Assembly (NCBI RefSeq): GCF_026341275.1
Contig: NZ_JAIFZO010000002.1
Coordinates: 384,361-448,360, forward strand
DNA: 64,000 nucleotides
Origin: Streptomyces ortus
GTDB lineage: Bacteria; Actinomycetota; Actinomycetes; Streptomycetales; Streptomycetaceae
Direction of reading: 5' to 3'
This document shows positions 39,833 to 49,307 of this stretch, piece after piece (positions within the stretch are counted from its first letter, which is position 1; the number at the start of each line of letters is the position of its first letter). The notes under the pieces are model-generated. The model had not been told where the DNA came from and made no database searches. It saw nothing but the letters and a program-made list of their open reading frames with translations. Position numbers and translations under genes: made by a program.

Positions 39833-39891
39833 CATGTGATCGACTTTGACACCAGGGTTGGCCCCACATGGTCCGCCCCGTGAACATGTGG
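39833..39891. promoter_or_regulatory. clustered CATGTG/CACATG sites in a divergent promoter region
   Basis: CATGTG occurs at 39833-39838. CCACATG (39864-39870) and CATGTGG (39885-39891) form a perfect 7-bp inverted repeat with a 14-bp spacer. A TTGACA at 39846 lies between. It may be an operator shared by the ligase and GH31 genes. Confidence 0.4.
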
Positions 39892-39959
39892 TGGCGCCAT
39901 GGATGAACGGAAGTTGAACGGAACGCTCATGGCTCCATTCGGGTGGCAGGCTGAGCAGC

Positions 39960-42329
39960 ATGAACGGTCGTGACCTGGTGCGTTCGATAAAGGCGGTCGG
40001 TTCGGCGGGGGCGGGCCAGAGGCTGCTCACCGTGCGCGCCGCGTGGCGCAGGAGGCGTATCGACGCCGTCGGGCTGCCGGTGCGGGGTGCCGAACGCGCA
40101 CGGGTCCCCGGGCCCCTGCTGTCCGCCGAGCCCTCGCCCGGCGGCGGCGTCGTCCGGTTCACCCGCTCGGAGCTGCGGATCACCGTCACGGCCGGTGGAG
40201 CGGTCTTCTGGGGCTGGGACGGGGCGGGGCCCGAGCCGTCGTACGCGCTCGCGGGCGGTGCTCCCGAGCCGGATCTCAGGGCCGTGCTGGAGCCGGACAA
40301 GGACGGCGCCTGGCGGGTGGTGGCGGAGCGGATGACGGTGGTCGTGTCGCGGCTCGGCGCCGTGGAGGTGCGTACGCCCGGCGGGGTGATCCTGCGGCGC
40401 GAGTTGCCGCCGCGCTGGTGGGAGTCGGCCGGTGGGGGCGGGGCTCGCTGGATGCAGCGCTCCGAAGTGGCCGCGGACGCGCGGTTCTTCGGCCTCGGCG
40501 GGCGGGCTTCGGGGCCCCGGCTGCGGGACGGGACGTACCGGCTGTGGAACACCGGCCCCGGGCACGCCTTCGGTCCCGGTGACGATCCGCTGTACCTCAC
40601 CATGCCGGTGCAGATGGTGGTGGCGGACGCGGCGACGCACCTGGTGTTCCACGACAGTTCCTGGGACGGCAGCGTGACCCTGCGCGAGGGCGAGGAGGGT
40701 GCCGGGTCGGGGCATGACCGGGCCGGGGCGAGCGATCTGCGCATGGACGGCGGGCCGCTGCGCTGCTGGGTGATGGTGGGCACTCCCGCGCGCGTGCTGC
40801 AGAACTGGGCGTCCCTGACCGGTGCCGCCGCACTGCCGCCGCCCTGGGCCCTGGGGCACCACCACGTGCGGCGGCGCTCCGGGAGCGAGCAGGAGGTGCG
40901 GCGGATCGTGGGCGGTTATCACGAGCACGGACTGCCGCTGGACGCCGTGCACCTGGGTGCCGACCACTTCGAGGCGCACCGGACGTTCACGGCCGACCAG
41001 GACCGTTTTCCCAAGCTGCCGGTGCTCGCGGAGGAACTGCGCCGGGACGGGATCCGGCTGGTGTCGGTCGTGGAACCGGCCATCAGGGCCGAACCCGGCA
41101 ACCCGGTGTACGACGTCGGGGCCGCCGAGGGCGTCTTCGTGCGGGACTCCGCCGGGGAGGTGGTGCGCGGTGTGGTCCGGTCGGGCGAGGCGGTCTATCC
41201 CGACTTCACGCGCGCGCGTACGCGCCGGTGGTGGGGCGGCCTCTACGAGGAGCGGTTGTCCCAGGGATTCGCCGGCTTCTGGCACGACCTGGACGAACCC
41301 GTGTCCCTGGCCGCTTTCGGTGAGGCCACGCTGCCCCGTTCGGCGCGGCACGACCTGGAGGGCCGTGGCGGCGACCATCGCGAGGCGCACAACGTGTACG
41401 CCCTCACCATGGCCCGCGCCGCGTACGAGGGGTTGGGCGAACTGGCGCCCGAGGAGCGGCCGTTCCTGGTCTCGCGTGCCGGGTGGGCCGGGACGCAGCG
41501 CTACGGAGGGGTCTGGCTGGGAGAGGCGGCCCCGGGCTGGCCCGGTCTGCGGGCGTCGCTGTCGCTGGTGCTGGGACTGGGCTTGTGCGGAGTGCCGTAC
41601 TCGGGGCCGGACGCGGGCGGTGTCGACGAGGACCCCTCCCGCGAGCTGTATCTCCGGTGGGTCCAACTGGCCGCGTATCTGCCGTTCTTCCGTACGCACG
41701 CGGGTCCGCGGCCCGGGCAAGGTGAGCCCTGGGAGTTCGGTGCGGAGGTGCTGGAGCACGCGCGCGTGGCGCTCGTCGGGCGGCGGCGGCTGCTGCCGTA
41801 CTTCATGACGCTGGCGCATCTGGCACGGCGTACGGGTGCGCCCTATGTCCGGCCGCTGTGGTGGGGCGTTCCGGAGGACCGGGCGTTGCGCGACTGCGAG
41901 GACGCCTTCCTGCTCGGTGACTGTCTCCTGGTGGCCCCGGTGCTCGATTCGGGGGCGGACCGGCGTGCCGTGCGGTTGCCGCGGGGCCGCTGGTACGACG
42001 TGGCGACCGAGAGGGTGTACGAAGGCCCCGCCCAGGTGCTGGTCGACGCGCCGCTGTCACGGATTCCGGTACTGGTCCGCGCGGGTGCGGTGCTGCCCGT
42101 ACGCGGCGACGACGGCTCGCTGGAGCTGGAGGTGTGGGCGCCCGCCCACGGACGGACCGGGGGCGGGCTGGTGGTCACCGACTCCGGGGACGGCCGGGAG
42201 GAACCGGAGATCGAGCGTTATGTGACGCGTCGGCAGGGCGCGCGCGTGGTCGTGGAGCGGGAGGGCGAGGACGGCCCGGCCGAGCCGTCCCTTCCCGTAC
42301 GGGTGCGGGGCCTGGGGCCGAGGCCCTGA
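39960..42329 (+). CDS. glycoside hydrolase family 31 protein
   Basis: A 789-residue GH31-type enzyme, a group of alpha-glucosidases, alpha-xylosidases and relatives. It has an N-terminal beta-sandwich, a TIM barrel with the nucleophile region GFWHDLDEPVSLA (Asp443), the EAHNVYALTMARAAYEGL helix, and PFLVSRAGWAGTQRYGGVW. The acid/base position, normally the Asp in WxGDN, reads WLGEAA with Glu522. That is unusual and may alter activity or specificity. There is no signal peptide, so it is cytoplasmic and would act on imported oligosaccharides. The ATG at 39960 has a weak ribosome site. Confidence 0.85.
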   Translation: MNGRDLVRSIKAVGSAGAGQRLLTVRAAWRRRRIDAVGLPVRGAERARVPGPLLSAEPSPGGGVVRFTRSELRITVTAGGAVFWGWDGAGPEPSYALAGGAPEPDLRAVLEPDKDGAWRVVAERMTVVVSRLGAVEVRTPGGVILRRELPPRWWESAGGGGARWMQRSEVAADARFFGLGGRASGPRLRDGTYRLWNTGPGHAFGPGDDPLYLTMPVQMVVADAATHLVFHDSSWDGSVTLREGEEGAGSGHDRAGASDLRMDGGPLRCWVMVGTPARVLQNWASLTGAAALPPPWALGHHHVRRRSGSEQEVRRIVGGYHEHGLPLDAVHLGADHFEAHRTFTADQDRFPKLPVLAEELRRDGIRLVSVVEPAIRAEPGNPVYDVGAAEGVFVRDSAGEVVRGVVRSGEAVYPDFTRARTRRWWGGLYEERLSQGFAGFWHDLDEPVSLAAFGEATLPRSARHDLEGRGGDHREAHNVYALTMARAAYEGLGELAPEERPFLVSRAGWAGTQRYGGVWLGEAAPGWPGLRASLSLVLGLGLCGVPYSGPDAGGVDEDPSRELYLRWVQLAAYLPFFRTHAGPRPGQGEPWEFGAEVLEHARVALVGRRRLLPYFMTLAHLARRTGAPYVRPLWWGVPEDRALRDCEDAFLLGDCLLVAPVLDSGADRRAVRLPRGRWYDVATERVYEGPAQVLVDAPLSRIPVLVRAGAVLPVRGDDGSLELEVWAPAHGRTGGGLVVTDSGDGREEPEIERYVTRRQGARVVVEREGEDGPAEPSLPVRVRGLGPRP

Positions 42330-42360
42330 TGGGCGGGCTCCGGGAGCCCTCGGGGGTCTC

Positions 42361-42897
42361 TCAGACGTACCGGCCCTCGAACCATGCCCTGGCCGCCATG
42401 GTGTGCAGCGGGAAGGCGAGTTCGGCCGACCTGCGCAGGAGGTGCCAGCCCTCTGTCTCGTCCGTCGCGGCGGACGGCGGCAGGTCGTCGACGGGACGCT
42501 CCGGGAGGGCGCCGAAGAGCAGCAGGTGCCCGTCGGGTGAGCTCAGCGCGTCGACGAGGCGTACGTCGCGGCTCGCCGCGACGATGCCCGTCTCCTCCTT
42601 GAGCTCACGGACGACGGCCTGCCGCCAGTCCTCCCGGTGGTCGATGAAGCCTCCGGGCAGAGCGACGCCCCCGCGTGCGGGGGCGATGGTTCTGGTGATG
42701 ACGACCAGGGCCGCGCCCTTGGTGTCGTACACGGGCTGCAGGGCCACCGCGACCGGCAACGGGTTGCGGTAGGCCACACCCCCGCAGGAGGCGCAGGTAC
42801 GGGGCCAGCCGGAGACGCCTTCTCCGTAGGGTGCGCCGCAGCTCGAACAGTGGGTGCCCGGCGCGGAGTTGGCGGACGGGATTTGGGATGGAGACAC
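42361..42897 (-). CDS. Nudix hydrolase with N-terminal zinc ribbon
   Basis: A 178-residue protein. The Nudix box is complete: GGFIDHREDWRQAVVRELKE followed by ETGI, giving the metal-binding REXXEE core. Before it lies a zinc ribbon (CSSCGAPYGEG...CASCGG) like that of NudC-type enzymes, though the protein is shorter than NADH pyrophosphatases. Substrates would be nucleoside diphosphates linked to another group, not identifiable here. The GTG at 42897 is the start. It converges with the GH31 gene, with only 31 bases between the stops. Confidence 0.88.
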   Translation of the reverse strand: MSPSQIPSANSAPGTHCSSCGAPYGEGVSGWPRTCASCGGVAYRNPLPVAVALQPVYDTKGAALVVITRTIAPARGGVALPGGFIDHREDWRQAVVRELKEETGIVAASRDVRLVDALSSPDGHLLLFGALPERPVDDLPPSAATDETEGWHLLRRSAELAFPLHTMAARAWFEGRYV

Positions 42898-42955
42898 GCC
42901 CGGGACTGTATCCGATGATCAGAAAGTTGTTTCGGCTGGCCGCCGCAGTGCCTGC

Positions 42956-43777
42956 TCAGTGGGGCGTGACGAGGGAGTGGGCCGAGACCGGGAAGTCGAA
43001 GTAGGTGTCGGGGTAGGCCTCGGGTTTGAAGGTGTAGTGCCACCATTCCTCCGCGAGATTCACGAAGCCGAGGTTTTCGAGCGTGTCCTTGAGAAGGAGC
43101 CTGTTGGCGCGCTGCTGTCCCTGGACGCGCGGGTCGAGTGTGTGCGACAGGGTGTCGAAGCAGTCGTAGCCCGTACCCATGTCCACCGAGTTGTCCGGGA
43201 AGCGCTCGCCCCGGGGTGCGAAGCAGGGCACGAGGGGTTCTCCGGGGACGTACGGCCGGGTCGGTTTCGCGGGAAGCCGCACGATCGTGAGGTCCATGGT
43301 CGAGCCGCGGCTGTGGCCGGACTTCTCGGCGATGTAACCGTCCTCGAAAAGCCGGGTCTTGTCGACGTTCGGGTAGAACTCGTCCTTCATGGCCTGGTCG
43401 TCGAGGTCCTTGGCCCAGCGGACGAAGTGGTCGACGGCTCGCTGGGGCCGGTAGCAGTCGTACACCTTGAGGGAGTAGCCCTGGGGCAGGAGTTGCCGCT
43501 GGGCCTCGTGGAGGGCTTCGGCGGCGGGTCTGGTGAGGATGCACAGCGGCTGGCGGTAACCGTCGACGCGCTCGCCCACGAAGTTGTGCGGGGTGAAGTA
43601 GCGGATCTCCTGGATGATCGTGCGGTCCACCGAACGGAGGGACACGAAGTCCTCGGGGGCCTTCGGTCCGGGTGTCGCCGTCGCGGTGGCGGAGGCGGCG
43701 CTGGCGGCGAGCAGGGCGGCGAGCGCGGTGACGAGCGCGGTGACGAGACCGCGTACCGCTGTGGTGAGTCGGGTCAT
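42956..43777 (-). CDS. secreted D-alanyl-D-alanine dipeptidase (VanX-type)
   Basis: A 273-residue zinc dipeptidase. A signal peptide is clear (VRGLVTALVTALAALLAASA, residues ~8-27). The catalytic zinc motif appears as KSGHSRGSTMDLT and the second as EEWWHYTF, giving the His/Asp/Glu/His set of the VanX/DdpX family. Such enzymes cut D-Ala-D-Ala from cell-wall turnover. No vanH/vanA partners are adjacent, so vancomycin resistance is not implied. The ATG at 43777 suits the signal peptide; the frame is open further upstream. Confidence 0.88.
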   Translation of the reverse strand: MTRLTTAVRGLVTALVTALAALLAASAASATATATPGPKAPEDFVSLRSVDRTIIQEIRYFTPHNFVGERVDGYRQPLCILTRPAAEALHEAQRQLLPQGYSLKVYDCYRPQRAVDHFVRWAKDLDDQAMKDEFYPNVDKTRLFEDGYIAEKSGHSRGSTMDLTIVRLPAKPTRPYVPGEPLVPCFAPRGERFPDNSVDMGTGYDCFDTLSHTLDPRVQGQQRANRLLLKDTLENLGFVNLAEEWWHYTFKPEAYPDTYFDFPVSAHSLVTPH

Positions 43778-44148
43778 GACCCATGCGTCTATCAGGCGCG
43801 GGTTCCCCGAGGGAAGTGATCGCATACGGTCCGCGTCGGATCGGCCGGCCGGGGCGGGCTCCGGAGGCGTGGAATCCGGGGGGCCGGAGCGGGTGGCTCC
43901 GGGTGCGGGACGACCGGGACCACCCCCGTGGGCTCCGGTCGTCCCCACCGATAACCGGACGCCCAGGAGGCCCCCGGCGGTTCTCCGCGGACATCCGCGG
44001 TTTCCCGTGCCGGGCGGCCACCCCGTGCACACTGCCCAATCGGCGTGACCCGTGGCAGACTTCTGACGTTCCGTCAGATCTGGCCTGTCCCGTTGTCCGG
44101 CCTGCCGGCCTGCCAGCCTGCCAGCCGATCCAGTGTGGTGGAGGAACC

Positions 44149-44595
44149 TTGTCGCGCACCCGTACACCCGTCGTCACCGGCTGGTTCGCCGGCGAGGGAG
44201 ACGACTTCCGGCTCCTCGGCACGCGCTGCTCGGTCTGCGCGTCCGTGTTCTTCCCCCGTGAAGACGCCGCCTGCCGCAATCCGGGTTGCTCCGGCGGCGA
44301 ACTGATCGAGGTATCGCTGTCGAGACGGGGCCGCGTCTGGTCGTACACGGACAGCCGGTACCGACCGCCGTCACCCTACGTGTCCGACCGGGAACTCAAA
44401 TGGCAGCCCTACGCGTTGATCGCTGTGGAGCTGGCGGCCGAGCGTCTCGTGGTGCTCGGGCAGACGGTTCCCGGCGTCACCGTCGCCGATCTGGCGGTGG
44501 GCATGGAGGTGGAGGTCGTCCCGGGCGTGCTGAACGAGGACGCGGAGACGACCTGGACGACCTGGCACTGGCGGCCGACGGGGGTGACGGCATGA
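44149..44595 (+). CDS. DUF35 zinc-ribbon/OB-fold protein
   Basis: A 148-residue protein with a rubredoxin-like zinc ribbon (CSVCASVFFPREDAACRNPGC, cysteines spaced 2, 12 and 4) followed by an OB-fold (GRVWSYTDSRYRP...PYALIAVEL...GMEVEVVPG). DUF35 proteins are acyl-CoA-binding partners of thiolase-like proteins. The start is an unusual TTG at 44149, supported by GGAGG four bases upstream. Its stop overlaps the next gene by four bases (ATGA), so the two are co-translated and probably form a complex. Confidence 0.88.
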   Translation: MSRTRTPVVTGWFAGEGDDFRLLGTRCSVCASVFFPREDAACRNPGCSGGELIEVSLSRRGRVWSYTDSRYRPPSPYVSDRELKWQPYALIAVELAAERLVVLGQTVPGVTVADLAVGMEVEVVPGVLNEDAETTWTTWHWRPTGVTA

Positions 44596-45782
44596 CGGGT
44601 GAGGTGGCGGTGCTCGGCGCGGGCATGCACCCGTGGGGCAAATGGGGGCGGTCGTTCGTCGAGTACGGGACGGCGGCGGCGCGCGAGGCGCTGTCCGACG
44701 CCGGCCTGGACTGGCGTCAGGTCGGCTCGATCGTCGGCGCGGACACGGTGCGTGGCGGCTATCCGGGATACGTGGCGGGGGCGACGTTCGCCAAGGCGCT
44801 GGGCTGGCAGGGGGCCCGGGTGGCGAGTGTGTACGCGGCGTGCGCGTCGGGGGCGCAGGCGGTCGACACCGCGCGGGCACAGATCCTGTCGGGGCTCGCG
44901 GACGTGGTGCTCGTGGTGGGCGCGGACGCGGCGCCGAAGGGGTTCTTCCGGCCCGCCGGCGGGGACAGGCACGACGATCCGGACTGGCTGCGGTTCCGGG
45001 TCCTCGGAGCGACGAATCCGACGTACTTCGGGCTGTACGCGCGTCGGCGGATGGCCGTCCACGGGGACACCCTGGAGGACTTCGCACAGGTCAAGGTGAA
45101 GAACGCGGCCATGGGGGCGCTCAATCCGAACGCCCGCTACCGCAAGCGGGTCACCGCCGAGGAGGTCGCTGCGTCGGCCGTGGTCGCCGATCCGCTGCGG
45201 CTGCTCGACATCTGTGCCACCTCGGACGGCGGGGCGGCGCTGGTGCTGTCCAGCATGGAGTTCGCGCGTCGGCACGGGGCCGCGGATCCGGTGCGGATCC
45301 GCGCGGTGTCCACGGTGACGCCCCGCTATCCCACCACCGTGCTGGACCTGCCCGACATCGCGACGGACTCGGCGCTCGCGGTGGAGCCCGCCGCCGAGAC
45401 GTTCCGCGCGTCGATCGCGCGGGCCGCCTACGAGGAGGCGGGGGTCGGTCCGCGGGACCTCTCGCTCGCCGAGGTCTACGACCTGTCCACGGCTCTGGAG
45501 CTGCAGTGGTACGAGGACCTGGGACTGTGCGGTGAGGGCGGCGCGGCCAAGCTCCTCGCGGAGGGCGCCACGGCACCGGGCGGACGCATACCCGTGAACA
45601 TGAGCGGCGGGCTCTCCTCTTTCGGAGAGGCCGTTCCTGCCCAGGCCATCGCCCAGGTCTGCGAGCTCACCCGGCAGTTGCGGGGCACGGCGGGCGCCCG
45701 GCAGGTGGCGGGCGCGCGGGTCGGCGTCACCGCGAACCAAGGGCTGTTCGGGCACGGGTCGGCGGTGATCGCCGTCAGATGA
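44592..45782 (+). CDS. thiolase-like lipid-transfer protein (Ltp2/SCP-x type)
   Basis: A 396-residue thiolase-fold protein. The nucleophile cysteine is present in YAACASGAQAV. The usual GHP histidine motif is replaced by GGLSSFGEAVPAQ, and the final segment is NQGLFGHGSAVIAV. This is the pattern of non-thiolytic members such as Ltp2, which with a DUF35 partner cleave beta-hydroxyacyl-CoA steroid side chains by retro-aldol reaction. The partner gene is directly upstream and overlaps by four bases. No other steroid genes are visible, so the acyl-CoA substrate is open. The ATG is at 44592. Confidence 0.85.
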   Translation: MTGEVAVLGAGMHPWGKWGRSFVEYGTAAAREALSDAGLDWRQVGSIVGADTVRGGYPGYVAGATFAKALGWQGARVASVYAACASGAQAVDTARAQILSGLADVVLVVGADAAPKGFFRPAGGDRHDDPDWLRFRVLGATNPTYFGLYARRRMAVHGDTLEDFAQVKVKNAAMGALNPNARYRKRVTAEEVAASAVVADPLRLLDICATSDGGAALVLSSMEFARRHGAADPVRIRAVSTVTPRYPTTVLDLPDIATDSALAVEPAAETFRASIARAAYEEAGVGPRDLSLAEVYDLSTALELQWYEDLGLCGEGGAAKLLAEGATAPGGRIPVNMSGGLSSFGEAVPAQAIAQVCELTRQLRGTAGARQVAGARVGVTANQGLFGHGSAVIAVR

Positions 45783-46232
45783 GGCGGCGGACCGCTCCCC
45801 GCCGGTGTCCGCCGGGGTCGGTGGTTCGGGTGTGCTTCTCACGCCTCGCACCGTCAACGGCCGTACGCGCCAACGGGGGTGCGTATCAACGGACTTACGG
45901 CGGCGCACGGACGTGCGGAGTCCCGCGGTCGGGCGGGAGCGGTGGGTGCGAACCGTTCTCGCCCGCGACCTTGACGCTCCCACAGTGCCGGTGAACACTT
46001 CCGGTGTCAGTCGGCGTCGTCGCAATTCGGCGTATTCAGGCACAGCTCCGCGCGGGCCCTCGTTCGCGCCAACGGGCCGTTCCCCACCGGCGATTCGACT
46101 GCTACGGCACGCTCGTCGCGGAGGCCGGGCGGGGTGCGGGACCTCCCCGCCCTCGGCTGACGCAGCCATGGGAACGCACCCTGCACGGTGGACCGGGGCG
46201 GATCGGCCCCCGGTTTGGGCCTAGGAGCCGCC
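45783..46232. other. 450-bp intergenic region upstream of glpF
   Basis: No convincing gene. The 12-bp direct repeat CGCGCCAACGGG occurs at 45866-45877 and 46065-46076. This stretch should hold the glpF-glpK promoter and the binding sites of a glycerol regulator; no such regulator gene is adjacent. Confidence 0.45.
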
Positions 46233-46958
46233 ATGAGCAACGGAGATGTTTTCGTCGGTGAGGTCATCGGCACAGCGATCCTCATCCTCTTCGGCGCCGG
46301 AGTGGTCGCCGCTGTCGTTCTCAACTACTCCAAGGCGAAGGACGCCGGCTGGATAGTCATCGCCTTCGGCTGGGGCTTCGGCGTGCTGGCAGGCGCGTAC
46401 ACCGCCGCACCGCTGTCCGGCGGGCATCTCAACCCGGCGGTGACGCTCGGCATCGCGATCGACACCGGCGACTGGGACCAGGTCCACATCTACATCGCCG
46501 GGCAGATGGTCGGCGCGTTCCTCGGCGCGGTGCTGTGCTGGCTGGTGTACTACGCGCAGTTCCAGGCCAACGCCGACGACGAGATCGCGCAGCCGACGCT
46601 CGGGATCTTCTCCACCGCGCCCGAGATACGCCATCCCGTGGCGAACCTCATCACCGAGATCATCGCGACCGTCGGTCTGGTCCTGCCGATCCTGGCGTTC
46701 GGGCTCACCGAGGGGCTCGGCCAGTCCGGCACCGCGATCCTGATCGTCGCGTTCCTGGTGGTCGGCATCGGTCTGTCGCTCGGCGGGCCGACGGGGTACG
46801 CCATCAACCCGGCCCGCGACCTGGGCCCGCGGATCGCCCACGCCATCCTGCCGATCCCCAACAAGGGCACCTCGGACTGGAGTTACTCGTGGATCCCGGT
46901 GGTGGGGCCGCTGATCGGCGGAGCGCTGGCCGGGGTCGTCTTCAACGCGGCCTTCTGA
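46233..46958 (+). CDS. glpF: glycerol facilitator (aquaglyceroporin)
   Basis: A 241-residue MIP-family channel with six membrane segments and both half-helix signatures: [11 protein letters not shown] in the first half and [13 protein letters not shown] in the second. The Asp after the second NPA motif is typical of glycerol-conducting channels. The ATG at 46233 has TAGGAG upstream; the open frame back to 46188 is not needed. glpK follows 103 bases downstream. Unlike the classical Streptomyces gyl operon, no IclR-type gylR precedes it and no glpD follows. Confidence 0.92.
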   Translation: MSNGDVFVGEVIGTAILILFGAGVVAAVVLNYSKAKDAGWIVIAFGWGFGVLAGAYTAAPLSGGHLNPAVTLGIAIDTGDWDQVHIYIAGQMVGAFLGAVLCWLVYYAQFQANADDEIAQPTLGIFSTAPEIRHPVANLITEIIATVGLVLPILAFGLTEGLGQSGTAILIVAFLVVGIGLSLGGPTGYAINPARDLGPRIAHAILPIPNKGTSDWSYSWIPVVGPLIGGALAGVVFNAAF

Positions 46959-47061
46959 ACCCTGTCGTCGCCCTTCCCGCTGCCCGGACGGACGACGGGC
47001 AGCGGGAAGGTGACGCCGGGTTCCACTGCCGCCCTACGCAGAATCCGACGAAGGGGACGTC

Positions 47062-48570
47062 ATGACGGACAAGTTCGTCGCCGCGATCGACCAGGGCACC
47101 ACGTCGAGCCGTTGCATCGTCTTCAACCAGGACGGCGCGATCGTCGCCGTCGACCAGCGTGAGCACCGCCAGATCTTCCCCAAACCCGGCTGGGTGGAGC
47201 ACGACGCCACCGAGATCTGGTCGAAGGTGCAGGCCGTGGTCGCGGGCGCGATCGCCAAGGCCGGGCTGCGCGCCGACCAGCTCAGCGCGCTGGGCATCAC
47301 CAACCAGCGGGAGACGACGGTTCTGTGGGACCGGTCCACCGGCAAGCCCGTACACAACGCGATCGTCTGGCAGGACACCCGTACCTCCGCGCTCTGCGCC
47401 GAACTCGGCGGCGCGGACGGGCAGGACCGTTTCCGCGAGCAGACGGGCCTGCCGCTGGCCAGCTACTTCTCCGGGCCCAAGGTGGCCTGGCTGCTGGACA
47501 ACGTGCCGGGTCTGCGGGCCCGTGCCGAACGCGGCGAGATCGCCTTCGGCACGATCGACTCCTGGCTCATCTGGAACCTCACCGGTGGCACCGACGGCGG
47601 CCGGCACGTCACCGACGTCACCAACGCCGGCCGCACCATGCTGATGAACCTCGAAACGCTCCAGTGGGACCGGTCCATCCTCTCCGCGATGAACGTCCCC
47701 GAAGCGGTCCTGCCCGAGATCAGGTCCTCCTCCGAGGTGTACGGCACCGCCGTGGGGCAGCTGGCCGGGGTTCCGGTCGCCTCCGCGCTGGGCGACCAGC
47801 AGGCGGCGGTGTTCGGGCAGGCCTGCTACGACGTGGGCACGGCCAAGAACACCTACGGAACGGGCAGCTTCCTGCTGCTCAACACCGGGAACCGGCCCGT
47901 TCCCTCGAAGAACGGGCTGCTGACCACCATGGGGTACAAGATCGGCACGGAGGCGCCGGTCTACTGCCTGGAGGGGGCCATCGCCATCACGGGCGCGCTG
48001 GTGCAGTGGTTCCGCGACCAGCTCGGCATCATCCGCAACGCCGACGAGATCGAGACCCTGGCGACGAGTGTCGACGACAACGGAGGCGCGTACATCGTGC
48101 CCGCGTTCTCGGGTCTGTTCGCGCCGTACTGGCGCTCCGACGCGCGCGGCGTCGTCACGGGGCTGACCCGGTACGTCACGAAGGGGCATCTGGCGCGGGC
48201 GGTCCTGGAGGCGACGAGCTGGCAGACGCGTGAAGTCGTGGACGCGATGTTCCAGGACTCCGGGGTGCAGATCACCACCCTGAAGGTCGACGGCGGCATG
48301 ACCAAGAACAACCTGCTCATGCAGCACCAGGCGGACGTGCTCGACGTACCGGTGATCCGCCCGAAGGTCTCCGAGACGACGTGCCTGGGAGCGGCGTACG
48401 CGGCCGGGCTGGCGACCGGGGTGTGGAACGACCTCGACGAGCTGAAGTCGCACTGGCAGAAGGACGTCGAGTGGACGCCGTCCATGGAGGCGTCGGTCCG
48501 TGACCGCGAGTACGGCAACTGGCGCAAGGCGGTGGAGAAGAGCTTCGGCTGGCACGACGACGCGAACTGA
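47062..48570 (+). CDS. glpK: glycerol kinase
   Basis: A 502-residue FGGY-family kinase of normal length. It begins [18 protein letters not shown] (phosphate-binding strand), has [15 protein letters not shown] and [13 protein letters not shown], and carries the C-terminal ATP-site segment [13 protein letters not shown]. It makes glycerol 3-phosphate from glycerol taken up by GlpF. The ATG at 47062 follows GAAGGGGAC. A strong hairpin terminator follows at 48599. Without glpD here the product must be used by enzymes encoded elsewhere. Confidence 0.96.
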   Translation: MTDKFVAAIDQGTTSSRCIVFNQDGAIVAVDQREHRQIFPKPGWVEHDATEIWSKVQAVVAGAIAKAGLRADQLSALGITNQRETTVLWDRSTGKPVHNAIVWQDTRTSALCAELGGADGQDRFREQTGLPLASYFSGPKVAWLLDNVPGLRARAERGEIAFGTIDSWLIWNLTGGTDGGRHVTDVTNAGRTMLMNLETLQWDRSILSAMNVPEAVLPEIRSSSEVYGTAVGQLAGVPVASALGDQQAAVFGQACYDVGTAKNTYGTGSFLLLNTGNRPVPSKNGLLTTMGYKIGTEAPVYCLEGAIAITGALVQWFRDQLGIIRNADEIETLATSVDDNGGAYIVPAFSGLFAPYWRSDARGVVTGLTRYVTKGHLARAVLEATSWQTREVVDAMFQDSGVQITTLKVDGGMTKNNLLMQHQADVLDVPVIRPKVSETTCLGAAYAAGLATGVWNDLDELKSHWQKDVEWTPSMEASVRDREYGNWRKAVEKSFGWHDDAN

Positions 48571-48598
48571 GTCCGCGGAGACCCGTCGCGTACCGTTT

Positions 48599-48638
48599 CG
48601 CTTTTCGTGCCCCACGCGTGCGTGGGGCACGAAAAGCG
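48599..48638. terminator. bidirectional terminator between glpK and the conservon
   Basis: A 40-base near-continuous palindrome. Positions 48599-48617 are perfectly complementary to 48620-48638 (CGCTTTTCGTGCCCCACGC and inverse). The embedded TTTT and AAAA runs serve each direction. It lies between the convergent glpK and conservon GTPase genes. Confidence 0.93.
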
Positions 48639-48640
48639 TG

Positions 48641-49246
48641 TCAGCCGGTGACCGTGTGCCGGCGTTCCGCCGCGTACGCCATCGCGTGCTGGACGACCTC
48701 GATGAGGACCTCCTTGACCGACTCCCGGCCGCGTGCGTCGCACAGGACGACAGGGACCGCGGAGTCCAGGTCGAGGGCCTGCCGGACGTCCTCGACGGGG
48801 TACCGGGAGGCGCCCTCGAAGCAGTTGACGCCCACCACGAAGGGGATGGAGCGCCGCTCGAAGTAGTCGACCGCGGCGAAGCAGTCCTCCAGGCGGCGGG
48901 TGTCGGCGAGCACGATCGCGCCCAGGGCACCGGTCGCCAGCTCGTCCCACAGGAACCAGAAGCGGTCCTGGCCGGGGGTGCCGAAGATATACAGCACGAG
49001 GTCCTCGCGCAGCGTGATGCGGCCGAAGTCCATGGCCACCGTGGTGGTGTGCTTGCCCTCCACACCGCTGGTGTCGTCGACGGGACGGCCCGCCTCGGTC
49101 AGCAGCTCCTCGGTGCGCAGCGGCTTGATCTCGCTGACGGCCCCGACCAGGGTGGTCTTGCCGACGCCGAAGCCGCCCGCCACGAGGATCTTGAGAGTGA
49201 CGGGCTCGACCGGGGCCTTGCCGCGTTCAGTGCGCCCGAAGATCAT
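48641..49246 (-). CDS. cvnD: conservon GTPase (CvnD)
   Basis: A 201-residue small GTP-binding protein with the P-loop GGFGVGKTT, a DTSGVEGKHTTTVAMDFG switch region, the GTPGQDRF motif in place of DxxG, and ADTRRLEDCF. It is the ATP/GTP-binding member of the conserved cvnABCD modules found in many copies in Streptomyces, which couple a membrane sensor kinase to a GTPase switch. The ATG is at 49246. It is the last gene of the module, 61 bases after the DUF742 gene, and is followed by a strong terminator. Confidence 0.93.
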   Translation of the reverse strand: MIFGRTERGKAPVEPVTLKILVAGGFGVGKTTLVGAVSEIKPLRTEELLTEAGRPVDDTSGVEGKHTTTVAMDFGRITLREDLVLYIFGTPGQDRFWFLWDELATGALGAIVLADTRRLEDCFAAVDYFERRSIPFVVGVNCFEGASRYPVEDVRQALDLDSAVPVVLCDARGRESVKEVLIEVVQHAMAYAAERRHTVTG

Positions 49247-49307
49247 CGGTCTCTTCTCTCGCTTCTCGTTCGGGTGGTGTCTCGTGGCCTCTGTGCCGGC
49301 ACAGGGG

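Noticed and set aside
42335..42349. Hairpin GGGCTC-CGG-GAGCCC as a GH31/Nudix terminator
   Set aside because: A six-pair stem with a three-base loop is too weak in this GC-rich background to call.
42956..43777. Vancomycin-resistance cluster suggested by the VanX-like gene
   Set aside because: No vanH, vanA, vanR or vanS genes are nearby, and secreted D-Ala-D-Ala dipeptidases are ordinary in Streptomyces.
45805..46224. Open frame of about 140 codons upstream of glpF
   Set aside because: Arg-rich translation with no domain pattern; it overlaps the expected promoter region and the glpF ribosome site.
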